Numbered from the stretch's first letter, positions 11,726 to 22,058 are shown. The stretch: DNA of 64,000 bases from JANQNX01 sp040217095 (GCA_965229565.1 OZ245888.1:1-64000); one strand, 5' to 3'. A program made the numbers and translations. Notes: generated by a model from the letters alone, not told the origin.

Positions 11726-14700
11726 AATCGCCACTGTGTCAGTATCAGTTAATGGTGTACCGTCGCTGTCTGTCGAGATTACGGTGAGCGTATCGCTACC
11801 GTTAAAGTCAGTGTTACCCTGGTAGGTTAACGACGCGAGTGTCGCGTTAATATCAGCTTCGCTGCCACTAATAGTAAGTGTGCTACTGCCATTGGCGCCG
11901 GCACTGATGCTCGCGCTGCCGCTTAATGTAATACTCAGTACGCCATTGTTAACACTCAGTTGTGTCGATGCCAGGTTGCCGTCAATGTCTGTAACACTAA
12001 TAGCTGTGCCCCCACTAAAGGTTAACGCAGTGTCTTCTGCTACCGTCTGTGCACCCGGGACCGTATTCACCGGGGCGTCGTTAATAGCAGCTACATTAAT
12101 AGTGAGGGTTGCATTATCCGAGTCGCCATCGGCATCGGTTAATGTATACGTAAAGACTTCAGTAATACCTGCTGAAGGCACTTCATCCGGCGGTAAGTAG
12201 CTGTAACTACCATCAGAATTAATTGTTAATGTTCCACCACCATCGGTTGTAAATGCTGAACCGATCGTGATCGCATCACTGGTTGCATCAATGGCAGAAG
12301 TGATTGTTGCTGCCGGGTTGCCCTGAGTATCATTCGCAATCAGGTTGCCAGTAATCGCTGCTCCTTCTTCGACTGCTGCATCAACATCGTTTGCGGCAAC
12401 CGGCACAGTTTCAGTAATAGTGGTGCTGGTTGAAGCCGTGCTGATTGTAGTATCGCCGTTCGGCGAAGATGCGGAACTTAAAGTAACCGAGATGTTCTCC
12501 GAACCTTCATTCAAAGAATCATCAATTGCAGTGATAGTGAAATTGAAATCAGGACCTACAAAATTTTCATCAAAAGTAAGGGTGTCAACACCGTCAAATG
12601 TAACGCCTGGCGTTGCAGAAGCGGCACTGCTGACTGCTGAAATAAAGTTGGTGTAATCTGTTCCGCTAGTCGCAGATCCACCTGCGTTAATATCGATGCT
12701 GGCCGTATTTCCTGCCGATATTTGTCCACCGACATTGATTGTATATGTAACAGACTCGCCAGCATCTTCGTTGATGCTCGCAACATCAGAACTGATTGAA
12801 AAATCAATATCATCATGACCGTTAATCGTGACAGTCACCTGTTGAGTAGAGCCATCAGTCGCTATGAAGGTATAAGTATCGGTTAACGTGTCGCCATAGT
12901 TCAGGGCCTGTACTGTTGGATTGGTATTATCCAGTGTGTAGGTCCAGTTGCCCGAGCTAAGAGAAAATGTGCCATAGCCATTATCACCGGCAGCACCGGG
13001 AACATCAGCGAAGCTGACAGGGTTATCACTGGTATCAATATCAGAGATAGAGAGCGTGCCGGAATCGATCAGAGTGCCATCTTCGCTGACCGCGCCTGAA
13101 AAAGTACCCGTTATTACAGGCGCATCGTCAGTACCGGTAATCGTGATTGTTACTGTGGCAGTATCGGTATTTCCCAGTACGTCGGTGACTGAATAAGTAA
13201 ACGTGTCTGTTGTCGTTTCACCAGCGCCCAGGTCTTGAAACAGCGCGCCATGATCGTAAGTGTAGGTACCATCGTGGCTAATGGTTACCGTTGCACCTTT
13301 CTCGGAAAGGATGGTTGCATCATGTGTGCCAGGCACCGCCGTACCACCTGGTGGTAATTCTGTTATTGCTACTGGAGTTTGTCCTGCGTTGGACGAATCG
13401 GCACCAGACACATACAGATGATTTGCAATGGCCTTAAAATTATTTTCAACTTCGTTTGTGCTTAACGCTGTTTCATAGAAATTAAATTTTGCTATCTGGC
13501 CATCGAAATCGGTCGTGGTTCTTCCACCGACATTACTGATAACTGAATTATTCCGATCTGTGCCCAGGCCAGAGCCGTTGCCACCTGCCCAGTCCACATA
13601 AGAGCCCAATGAAGTATCGCTGACAAAAGAGCCGTTGACATAGATCTTTAATTCATTGCCTGTGTCTGCGTAATCAATGACACCAACGACCTGGATAAAC
13701 TCACTGGCATCTATCCCGAGGGCGCCAAGATCGGCTGACGTCTCAACGATAGGACCGCCGTTATCTCGAGTGATAAAATTGATCGTGTCACCGTCCAGTG
13801 TAATAGCCAGGCCATCGGTAGTCGCACCTGTTTCGAAAAGAATCTCTTCGTTTGCAGTTGAGAAATCATTCGGTTTAAACCAAATCTCGAAACTCGCATC
13901 ATTTTGAGTTGGGTCGCTACTGCCTACATTTTGAAATGACGTCATGGTTGCGCCATCATTTGCAGAGCCATCCGGAGAAAATACAAACGCATTTGTTATT
14001 CCCGGAAAATTTGTTGTCGCTGTTGTATGCGAGACATTACTACCCAGTGTCCAGTTATCTGAACCAACTTCATCATCCCACTGACCTCCATCCGCATCAT
14101 CAAGATCAGCGTCATTACTAAGAGTTGCACCGGCAGTTACTGTTGCAGGTACGGTTGTGTCATTGCTCAATACATTGCCCGTTGTGCCGGGCCCGTCTTC
14201 GGTGACACTGCCCGTGTCGTTATCTACATCAATGCTTCCGACATCGATAGTCATTGTGGCGGCGCCCGGGTAATCAATTGTATTAACACTTACGTTGTCA
14301 AAATAAGCCCGTACAATTTCCGAGCCCTGGGTCGATTGATTATTGAATGCACCCAGTTCGATCGAGTGAGTACCCGCAGATAACTCGACCTGAAACGTTT
14401 CGGTTATCCAGCCTGAATCGTTCGCATTACCGTCTGAGTAGGAAACGAGAGTGGCGCCGTTTCCATTATCGGTGCCATTACCATAGCGAACACCATCGAT
14501 TGCAAACACAGCCTCACCAATTTCACCGGGTTCAAAATCGCCATCATAGGTAAGACGATAACTCACCGTCACCTCGACGATGCTGTCAGTCGCAAGCGTT
14601 ACATTTCTGGTCCAGCCACCAGAAGCGATATTGCCACCCTGGCCACCACCGACCGTGACACGAATACCGCCGCCTGTTTCACCACCGGCAGCCTGATAAG

Positions 14701-17700
14701 TCCCTGCTGCGTTTCCACTTGCTGAACCGCCAAAAAGGTTGTCAGAATAGGTAAAACCATCACTGTTCGAATTAAAAGTTGATGTAAAAACATTTGTTAT
14801 GTTTTCGGCTGAACTGTACTGGCTGCCGTCAAAAGCTCGGAAACCAAAACTGTCATAGCCATTACCCCCTTCTCCTGGATTAGGGGTGAAGGTCAGGTTC
14901 GAAATTTCCGCAGCAGTAATAATCTGCCCAACTGTGACATCAGCGCCTGATAACTGCAGAGTACCCACACTCTCCAGGCTGGTTATCTGGATATGAACCA
15001 GCGAGTCTCCGTCTACATCAGTAAAGACAGAAGTGAAATCACTTAAAGAAAAAGTGTAAGTAGTATCTTCAAAGGTCGACACAGTATTATCAGTAACGGT
15101 TGGCGCATCACTTACCGGTGAAACCGTGATCGATACCATGTCTGTATCGGATAATGGCGTGCCAGTAGAATCCGTAGAGACCACAGTCAACGTATCAGCG
15201 CCATTAAAATTCAGATTGCCCTGATAAGTCAGCGTAGCGAGAGTGGCATTAATATCTGACTGGCTGCCGCTGATGGTGACAGTCGATGAACCATTTGCGC
15301 CAGAGCTTATTGTCGCGCTACCCATTAATGAAATATTTAATATACCGTTATCAACGCTTAATGCTGTCGAAGCCAGGTTTCCATCAGCATCAATGACACT
15401 GATAGTGCTCGCGCCATTGAAACTTAATACCGCGTCTTCATTAACCGTCTGTGCGCCCGGAACATTATTAACAGGAGCTGATCCTGACACCGAACTATCA
15501 ATGGTGACATCGGTAAACGTGGCATCGCTTGAACTATTGCCATGCACATCGGTTGATACTGCCGTGACGTCATATACACCATCGGCCAGTGTTTGACCCG
15601 CCGTGGCAAGATCGAGGCTCCAGTTGTCGCCTGTATTGGTTAGCGCAGCGTCCACACCCAGCGTATAGGTTTGACCATCTACAGATACAGTAAATGTATC
15701 CGAATCAGCGGAATCAAATGTGCCGCTGAGTAGTGGCTGGGAATTATTGGTTGTAATGGTATTTACCGATGGAACAGCAGGTGCAGATGTATCTGCAACA
15801 GCAATAGTTGTCACCGCCGTATTACTGTTTGATTCACCGTCATTTAATACGACAGTAACAGTTCGGTCAGCAAGACTCGCCGGGGAAGTGTCACTGTTAC
15901 TAAACTGAATTTGCCCAAGGGCGGTTTGCCACTCTGCTTCAGATTGTGTGCCAATAGCAGTTAACGTTATTTGATTGGCGACACTTGTATCAATGGTAAA
16001 TTTTGAACCGTCGACAGCAGAGGCATCAAGCAGGTCATTCGTTTGCGCATCAGTTAATGTAATAACTGCAGTTTGAACGGTTGTCGAGCTATCGCGATTA
16101 ACAATACTGATGTTTGCGGCATCAACTACCGAAACAGGCGTACTACCTCCATCGTAACTGGTCGAATAAGCATAACCAGCAGCACCACTGCCGGGTGTCG
16201 CATCTCCATCCGGGTCGATAGTAAGTGAAGCACCAAAGTAGCTGACGAAGACGCTTGAATCATATTGTGTGTCAGTATTATCACCGATAGCAAACTGAAC
16301 AGAGTTATTCGTAATTCCATCACCATTGATACTCAAGGTTTGGGTAATGGCATTCGTACGAAAATTGGATTCTATCGACGGATCGATATCGGTATGAGTC
16401 GCCCAATCACCGGCGCCACCATTTGCTGTAAAGTGAGAATTAACATCATCACTGATGACCTGTGTGCCATTGGAATCCGTAACGATGACAGCAAAGACAT
16501 CATTAAATGTTGGCGCATAAGCTGCAGTTTCCTCTGTGCCCAGGATGTAGGTGACGGCCAACTTGTCTACATTGGAAACAAAATTGTAACTGAATGTAGA
16601 AACGTCATTCAGATCTTGGTTAGCAATAGCATCAAGTTCCGGGTGGTTCGCGTCGTTGTCATCACCCGCATTATCAATATTGTCACGATCGTTTGCCGTG
16701 GCATTGCCAGGAATGCTGGTTTCATTACCCGTTGTCAGGAATATCCCGTCACCGATTCCCAGGCCGGAATCATTCTCGGCGTATGTGCCCGTCGCCCTGG
16801 GATCACCGGTAGAGGACTCGGAAGCAGCGACGACATCAATTGCATTGGAAATTTGCGACGCCATAGCAGCATCACTGGCATTTTGATCAGCAGAGATGGC
16901 AAGTGTGTAAACCCATTGGTCAATAGTGCTGTCAAAAATATTGGATTCGGTCTCAATGCTACCCACATTGTATTCCAACTCCCAATCACCATCTAAGGAG
17001 GCGTGGCCGGTAACGTCGTCTGATGCCGCAATATCGGCATCCGTCATTGCTGCTAACGTATCGGTCGCGGCCTTACCTGCATCTCCTTCAGCAAAGTTGC
17101 ATCCGTAGATCAGGATGTCAGCTGATTCACTTAGTGAAGATTTTATGGAATTCAATTCATCTGCGTGCTCACCTTGCATGGATGACTGCGTCAATACCGC
17201 GTTACCCAGGTACAATTCACCTGCATCACCATGAGAAACGATATGGATAGCATCAATGTCAGTTCGATTCTGCAGGCTGTTGGCAATCTGTTCGAGTCCA
17301 TCAGAGTTACTATCAATAAAAATCAACTCTGCTTCTGAATTGATGCCACTGAGTAAAGTCTGGTAATCCTCAACACTTTTATCGATAAATACGATTTCAT
17401 TACGACCGGCTGGCGGCTGAAAACCCGAGAGTGCTTCGGCCAGCGCATCGGTGTCCGGGGATGTGGCATTTTCATCATTGGCAGCGGCAGGCTGCAGGTT
17501 TGCCGGCTCAATGGCCTCATCTGCCTGCTGTTCGGCTACATCATCCGCCGCAACCTCGGCACCGGTAGCCACGCCCGCTGCGTCGAACATGATTCGAGGT
17601 TCTAACGCCTGTAAGGAATCAGCGACACTCATCCTGGCGTTTTCGACGCCATCATGCGCACCAGCATAATACAGCTTGGGGCGAGTCTGCTTTAAGTGTT

Positions 17701-17728
17701 TGATTTTTCTGGTAATAAATCCGAGCAT
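7981..17728 (-). CDS. Giant DUF4347 / tandem-95 repeat surface adhesin, N-terminal part
   Basis: The gene starts with ATG at 17726-17728 on the minus strand and is open for about 3,250 codons to the palindrome; the frame stays open to base 1 but reads antisense there. Domains in order: an LEPR motif (residues 42-45, followed by IMFDAAG), DUF4347 (about 110-275, with HIVSHGDAGELYLG and a Y-G-C-N-F segment), a choice-of-anchor-L-like region (about 287-445), cadherin/VCBS-like domains, a LamG/concanavalin-like domain (about 1240-1430), a Calx-beta-like domain (about 1640-1755), another VCBS-like domain and, from about residue 2000, the 95-residue repeats. Proteins of this type are secreted, usually by type I systems, and act in attachment or biofilm formation. 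No ordinary signal peptide is visible. The C-terminal export signal is missing. No good Shine-Dalgarno precedes the start. Confidence 0.88.
11705..12077 (-). repeat. Diverged VCBS-like domain copy (partner at 15106-15481)
   Basis: Within the adhesin, about 124 residues beginning APVNTVPGAQTVAED are closely similar to a second copy at 15106-15481 (APVNNVPGAQTVNED). Both contain a G-A-N-G-S-S-T-x-T-I-S-G-S segment, S/A-x-L-T-Y-Q-G-N and D-T-L-T-V-x-S-T-D-S. They have diverged at many positions, unlike the 285-bp units, so the domain was duplicated much earlier. The copy at this position fuses directly to the first 95-residue repeat. Confidence 0.8.
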
Positions 17729-18152
17729 TTAGTCTATTTCTTGATTGTTATTTGTTTATCTCAAAATCCATACTTTTTATTATGACTAATTAACGCAAAA
17801 TCTATTCCTAACACATTAAAAATATAAGAAAAATTAAACGTGCCTGGTAGAAATGTGATACGTAAAACACTCTATCGCATTTTTGGTCACAAAGTGTGTA
17901 CCTGTTCACACTTTTTCATGGGAATAATCCCTACTCTCGTTGTTAAAGCGTCTGCTTTATATTTATAAAATGAATAATAAAATATTTTTTTAGAACGTAA
18001 TAAGAAGAAAATGAAATTTTTGTCGTTAATTCGCGACAGCAAAAAATGGTACCGAAAAGGAGAGTCATTTAGATGTTGGCATGCCAAAAGGTCTACCAAT
18101 GTTGAGTTGGTTCAATTGCTTTGCGGGCGGACAACGAACTGTTTCAGATATG
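17729..18152. other. Intergenic region upstream of the adhesin and downstream of ccoH
   Basis: This 424-base A+T-rich stretch separates the divergently oriented adhesin start from the end of ccoH. Two 70-residue frames lie in it on opposite strands but show no start signal or family character, so I do not call them genes. It holds the operator-like inverted repeat at 17891-17914 and a perfect 12-base palindrome, TTGGCATGCCAA, at 18076-18087. I see no convincing intrinsic terminator after ccoH. Confidence 0.6.
17891..17914. promoter_or_regulatory. CRP/FNR-family-like operator upstream of the adhesin
   Basis: A perfect 8-base inverted repeat, AAAGTGTG-N8-CACACTTT. The core TGTGT-N6-TCACA differs at one position from the CRP/Vfr consensus TGTGA-N6-TCACA. 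It lies about 165-185 bases upstream of the adhesin start, so a CRP-family activator controlling adhesin transcription is plausible. The assignment to CRP rather than another dimeric regulator is inference. Confidence 0.5.
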
Positions 18153-18629
18153 CTAAAACTGGAGCTGTTTCACAAGACGCCAGTCTTCCTGTTCCAGTTG
18201 CAGATACCATTTCCCTGTCGTGAGTTCGGGTAACTGACCCCGATAGGTTCCACGTTCAGTAAGTATCATGTTCACAGTCTGGTCAAGCCCTGCTCGCGTC
18301 GCGTTAAGGAATCGTGCCTCTAACGTTCCAGGGTAAGTAAAATTTTCATTAGCAGATAATGTAATTACGACTTCCTGCAATGACGTTTCAAACTGAACAT
18401 CGGCTATCAGATCATACGTGTTGGCATTTTTATCGCGTTCAAGTGTCCGATTGATTTCAAGACCCTGCTTGTAATAGTCATCCACAACGAGACCATCACT
18501 CGATGTAATCGCAAGATGTATTGTATAAATACCAGCGACCACCGCCAGTAACGGGAAAAAAATAACAAGCCAGACATAGTATTCCTTATGCCAGGGCCTT
18601 ACTTGCTGATCGGTTTCATTATGACTCAT
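18153..18629 (-). CDS. ccoH: cbb3 oxidase assembly protein CcoH (FixH family)
   Basis: 158 residues. FixH/CcoH proteins are inner-membrane factors needed to assemble or stabilise cbb3-type cytochrome c oxidase. One transmembrane segment lies near residues 18-42 after the characteristic W-H-K-E-Y-Y-V-W, followed by the family motif V-V-D-D-Y-Y-K-Q-G-L and a periplasmic beta-rich domain with G-T-L-E-A-R-F and G-K-W-Y-L-Q-L-E near the end. The start overlaps the ccoG stop by four bases (ATGA), so the two are translationally coupled. It is the last gene of the cco operon. Confidence 0.93.
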   Translation of the reverse strand: MSHNETDQQVRPWHKEYYVWLVIFFPLLAVVAGIYTIHLAITSSDGLVVDDYYKQGLEINRTLERDKNANTYDLIADVQFETSLQEVVITLSANENFTYPGTLEARFLNATRAGLDQTVNMILTERGTYRGQLPELTTGKWYLQLEQEDWRLVKQLQF

Positions 18630-20044
18630 GGTAACGGCCCCAAAAATGCAGCTTCCTGCCTGATTGACATATCTTCGGCATCCTTGGCCGTCAACGTGAA
18701 ATATACTGCTGTCCTCTGACCATCGAGGTTACTTTCGCGAGCGCGCAGGCGTACCGGTAATTCGGCCATCGAACCGGGTTCAACAATGATTACTTCCTTG
18801 TCCTTCATCAGTACCAGGTTTTCTATACCATCGGCAGTGACAACGAACTCATGCGCCTTGTCATCCATGTTGATCAATTTCAGCCGATAGATATTTTCGA
18901 TAAACCCCTGTGTTTCCCTGTACAGCTGGTTTCTATCACGAATAATATTCAGATCGATCTCGGATCGGGTCAACATACTGAACAGGAACAACACGCTGAG
19001 CAACGACAAAATACAAAAATAAATCACGATACGTGGACGTATAATGCGACTCTTTTTACCCTCCATGGCATTTTGCGTTGTATAGCGAATCAGCCCCTTG
19101 GGATAGCTCATCTTTTCCATCACGGAATCACAAACATCTATACATGCCGAGCAACCAATGCACTCATATTGCAGACCATCACGTATATCAATACCGGTAG
19201 GACATACCTGCACACACATCGTACAGTTAATGCAGTCACCCAGTTCCTGCTTGCTGTAGTCGACATGTACATCGGAACGCCGCGAGCCGCGTGGCTCCCC
19301 TCTTTTCTCATCATAGGAAATGATAAGGGTTTCATCATCAAACATGGCACTCTGGAAACGCGCATAAGGACACATATATTTACAGACCTGTTCTCGCATC
19401 CAGCCTGCATTAACATAGGTGGCCACGGTAAAGAACAGTATCCAGAAAAATTCCCACCCGTTAAGAGAAAACACTAACAGGTCGCGTGTCAGTTCCTTCG
19501 CAGGGCTGAAATAAGCAACGAAAGTAAACGCGGTAATAAACGCAATCAGCACCCAGATGAAATGCTTGCTCGACTTGAGCATCGCCTTCTTGACTGTCAA
19601 CGGACTTTTATCCAGCTTGCGTTGTTGATTGGGTGTGCCCTCAAGTTTTCTTTCAACCCAAAGATACACCTCTGTCCAGACTGTTTGTGGACAGGCATAA
19701 CCACACCAGAGACGGCCAGCCAGTGCAGTAAAAAAGAACAGCATGAATGCCAGCAATATGAGTATAAAGGCCAGGAACAAAAAGTCCTGCGGCCAGAAAG
19801 TCAGTCCATATATGTGAAATTTTCGCGCCGGTAGGTCAAACAGCACGATCTGCTGGCCATTCAGATCAATCCATGGTTGCACGAAATACAAGCCAAGCAT
19901 GGCCGTGGCAGCTGAAGAACGCAGGCGCGCAAACACGCCATGTACTGCGCGCGGATAGATCTTCTCGCGCTTTTCATACAGGAGATCTGCCTCTTTTTCA
20001 GCGGCCGACGCCGTGCTTGACGATGAAGAATCCTGCATGGTCAT
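18626..20044 (-). CDS. ccoG: cbb3 oxidase accessory ferredoxin-like protein CcoG
   Basis: 472 residues, normal for CcoG (FixG, RdxA), a membrane iron-sulfur protein that helps deliver reduced copper to the cbb3 catalytic subunit. Visible features: a cytoplasmic N-terminus, several transmembrane helices, the conserved G-R-L-W-C-G-Y-A-C-P-Q-T-V-W segment, C-K-Y-M-C-P-Y-A-R-F-Q-S-A-M, and two ferredoxin-type clusters (C-I-N-C-T-M-C-V-Q-V-C-P and C-I-G-C-S-A-C-I-D-V-C). The C-terminal periplasmic Ig-like domain is present. It lies between the 97-residue membrane protein and ccoH in the operon. Confidence 0.95.
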   Translation of the reverse strand: MTMQDSSSSSTASAAEKEADLLYEKREKIYPRAVHGVFARLRSSAATAMLGLYFVQPWIDLNGQQIVLFDLPARKFHIYGLTFWPQDFLFLAFILILLAFMLFFFTALAGRLWCGYACPQTVWTEVYLWVERKLEGTPNQQRKLDKSPLTVKKAMLKSSKHFIWVLIAFITAFTFVAYFSPAKELTRDLLVFSLNGWEFFWILFFTVATYVNAGWMREQVCKYMCPYARFQSAMFDDETLIISYDEKRGEPRGSRRSDVHVDYSKQELGDCINCTMCVQVCPTGIDIRDGLQYECIGCSACIDVCDSVMEKMSYPKGLIRYTTQNAMEGKKSRIIRPRIVIYFCILSLLSVLFLFSMLTRSEIDLNIIRDRNQLYRETQGFIENIYRLKLINMDDKAHEFVVTADGIENLVLMKDKEVIIVEPGSMAELPVRLRARESNLDGQRTAVYFTLTAKDAEDMSIRQEAAFLGPLP

Positions 20045-20053
20045 AACAACAAC

Positions 20054-20347
20054 TTAAAGCGAGGAGTCACTGTTATGAAATTGCGATTCTGTGTCCCGGG
20101 TTGGATAGAGAAAAAATACCGACAGCAAACTGGAAGACGCAGTCAAAAGCCAGAACAGCAGGAATCCGATTGAATAGGCCGCAGTGCGACTAACTTCCGG
20201 AAAATCGACACAGTATTTCAATTCCAGTGGATCGATCAAAGAGAAGAATGCACCGGTCGCGATACCGGCCATCAGGAATGAAAGCCATAATACGGCAGCA
20301 ACCCGGTAAAAGGTTGAAGTTCTGCCGATACCCGCGATTACTTGCAT
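20054..20347 (-). CDS. Small two-helix membrane protein in the cco operon
   Basis: 97 residues with two predicted transmembrane helices (about 14-38 and 56-82), a connecting loop containing one Cys (K-Y-C-V-D-F-P) and a hydrophilic tail. I do not recognise a family. It starts only three bases after the ccoP stop and ends nine bases before ccoG, so it is certainly co-transcribed with the oxidase genes. Its position suggests a small subunit or assembly factor of cbb3 oxidase, but nothing in the sequence proves this. Confidence 0.8.
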   Translation of the reverse strand: MQVIAGIGRTSTFYRVAAVLWLSFLMAGIATGAFFSLIDPLELKYCVDFPEVSRTAAYSIGFLLFWLLTASSSLLSVFFLYPTRDTESQFHNSDSSL

Positions 20348-20350
20348 GGT

Positions 20351-21265
20351 TTAATTAGTGTCACCAGACAAACTGTATATATAAGCAGACAGGATATGGA
20401 TCTTGGCCTCACCAAGGAACTCCTTGTGTGCTGGCATGATGCCATTGCGTCCTGCAACTATCGATTCCGTGATCTTTTTCTGCGAACCGCCGTACAGCCA
20501 GATATCGTCAGTCAGGTTTGGTGCGCCAAACATGGGTTTGCCCTTACCTTCCGGACCATGGCAAACCGCACAGTTGGTGTTGTAGATCTGTTTACCGAGT
20601 GCCGCGTGCTTGCTATCGACAGTTCTGCCAGACATCTGTTCTACATAACTTACTGTATTGAAGATCTCTTCCCGGCTGAGAATATCAGCCCAGGCCGGCA
20701 TCGCACCCTGGCGACCATCTACGATAGACTTGTAAATATTTTCCGGTTCACCACCGTAAAGCCAGTCGTCATCACGCAGGTTTGGATAACCCCGGGCACC
20801 ACGTGCATCGGAACCGTGACACTGTGTACAGTAACTGGCATAGAGCCGCTCGCCTATTTCCATGGCATCGCCATTACTGGCCAGTTGTTTCATTTCGATG
20901 TTGTGGTATTGCTCGAAGATCGGGCCATATTTTTCTTCGGCACGCTGTTTTTCTTTTTCATACTGCCCGGTAGAACTCCAGTCACCTATACCTGCATAGG
21001 CTCCAAGTCCAGGATAGAACAGCAAATAACCACAACCCCAAACCAGTGTACCAATGAACATATATAGCCACCATCGCGGCAAAGGGTTGTTATATTCTTC
21101 CAGACTTTCATCCCAGACATGCCCCATGGTTTCGACGTTGCCGTCCTTATCAAGCGGTTTCTTTCCGGTAGAAAGCTTGAATACCATGACAAACAGAAAA
21201 ATGATGCTGATGATGGTTGTTACCGCAATAAACCATGACCAGAAGTCGCTGGTAAAATCAGCCAT
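20351..21265 (-). CDS. ccoP: cbb3 oxidase di-haem subunit CcoP
   Basis: 304 residues. Membrane-anchored di-haem cytochrome c subunit that passes electrons to CcoO and CcoN. Two N-terminal helices flank the signature N-P-L-P-R-W-W-L-Y-M-F, and two CxxCH haem sites (C-T-Q-C-H and C-A-V-C-H) follow in tandem cytochrome c domains. I place the start at ATG 21263-21265 (MADFTSDFW), preceded by a strong GGAGG; a longer frame to 21340 is open but lacks this signal. The start overlaps the end of ccoQ by eight bases. Confidence 0.96.
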   Translation of the reverse strand: MADFTSDFWSWFIAVTTIISIIFLFVMVFKLSTGKKPLDKDGNVETMGHVWDESLEEYNNPLPRWWLYMFIGTLVWGCGYLLFYPGLGAYAGIGDWSSTGQYEKEKQRAEEKYGPIFEQYHNIEMKQLASNGDAMEIGERLYASYCTQCHGSDARGARGYPNLRDDDWLYGGEPENIYKSIVDGRQGAMPAWADILSREEIFNTVSYVEQMSGRTVDSKHAALGKQIYNTNCAVCHGPEGKGKPMFGAPNLTDDIWLYGGSQKKITESIVAGRNGIMPAHKEFLGEAKIHILSAYIYSLSGDTN

Positions 21266-21431
21266 TGTTTTCCTCCTTGCTAGCAGGTATTGATCCCGGC
21301 TGTTTATCCTCGTTAAAAGGAATATTGGCTTGTTCGTCAAAGTCTTCTTTTTTCTTTGACATAACCCAAATTACTATCGCTATAAATACAATAAATACTG
21401 CCACGGTCCAGATTGAAAGAATCGTACCCAT
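21258..21431 (-). CDS. ccoQ: cbb3 oxidase small subunit CcoQ
   Basis: 57 residues, beginning MGTILSIWTVAVFIVF, with one transmembrane helix (about 5-24) followed by a charged tail (SKKKEDFDEQA). Length, single helix and position between ccoO and ccoP are those of CcoQ, which stabilises the assembled cbb3 complex. Two bases separate it from the ccoO stop, and its last eight bases overlap the ccoP start. Sequence conservation in this family is low, so the call rests mostly on position and topology. Confidence 0.9.
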   Translation of the reverse strand: MGTILSIWTVAVFIVFIAIVIWVMSKKKEDFDEQANIPFNEDKQPGSIPASKEENNG

Positions 21432-21433
21432 GA

Positions 21434-22048
21434 CTAGCGCCTCGTCTTGACTGATGTGCCCAGATCCTGCAGGTAGGCAATGATGGCATCCATCTCGGTT
21501 TTACCCTCGAGTTCCTGCGGTGCATTCTCTATCTGTTCATCCGTGTAAGGTGCACCAAGCGTGCGTAATACTTTCATCTTTTTCTTTATATCGCTGTCGT
21601 CAAGCTCTGCTGTTTGTAACCAGGGATAACCCGGCATGATCGATTCAGGTACGACGTCACGCGGATTAATCAAATGAACGCGATGCCACTCATCACTGTA
21701 ACGACCACCAACGCGATGTAGATCCGGGCCAGTGCGTTTTGATCCCCATTGAAAAGGACGGTCATAAACAAATTCGCTGGCCAGCGAATAGTGCCCGTAG
21801 CGCTCTACCTCGGCGCGGAACGGTCGAATCATTTGCGAATGACACACGTAGCAACCCTCGCGTACATAAACATCGCGACCAACCAGTTCCAGTGGTGAGT
21901 ACGGCTCCAGGCCTTCAACAGGTTCGGTAGTGGAATGCTGGAAGAACAGCGGTACGATTTGCACGATGGCACCCACGCTGATAGTGAGCACGATCAGGAT
22001 GATCATGAGGCCAATGTTCTTTTCAATAACTGAGTGGTTAAAAGCCAT
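21434..22048 (-). CDS. ccoO: cbb3 oxidase mono-haem subunit CcoO
   Basis: 204 residues from the second of two adjacent ATGs; AGGAGG is six bases upstream of it and only three from the first (22051). One N-terminal membrane anchor, then a periplasmic cytochrome c domain with the single haem site C-Y-V-C-H-S-Q and the conserved M-P-G-Y-P-W-L haem-ligand region. R-P-F-R-A-E-V-E-R-Y-G and W-G-S-K-R-T-G-P-D-L are family hallmarks. It relays electrons between CcoP and the CcoN active site. Confidence 0.96.
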   Translation of the reverse strand: MAFNHSVIEKNIGLMIILIVLTISVGAIVQIVPLFFQHSTTEPVEGLEPYSPLELVGRDVYVREGCYVCHSQMIRPFRAEVERYGHYSLASEFVYDRPFQWGSKRTGPDLHRVGGRYSDEWHRVHLINPRDVVPESIMPGYPWLQTAELDDSDIKKKMKVLRTLGAPYTDEQIENAPQELEGKTEMDAIIAYLQDLGTSVKTRR

Positions 22049-22058
22049 CATCCACCTC

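Noticed and set aside
26..11752. A single plus-strand protein of about 3,900 residues
   Set aside because: From 7981 on it reads the antisense of the inverted array and yields an arginine-rich low-complexity product; the frame is open only because of repeat composition.
8127..11825. Series of identical 90-residue plus-strand frames
   Set aside because: They are antisense shadows of the 95-residue repeat, one per unit, without independent start signals.
16265..16996. 243-residue plus-strand frame in the adhesin N-terminal region
   Set aside because: It lies antisense to the choice-of-anchor/DUF4347 part of the adhesin, which has clear domains.
17887..18223. Two opposite 70-residue frames between the adhesin and ccoH
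   Set aside because: No Shine-Dalgarno, no family character, and the plus frame runs into the ccoH coding region on the other strand.
18851..19477. 208-residue plus-strand frame over ccoG
   Set aside because: Antisense to the iron-sulfur motifs of ccoG; no recognisable domain.
20342..21067. 241-residue plus-strand frame over ccoP
   Set aside because: Antisense to the two CxxCH motifs of ccoP.
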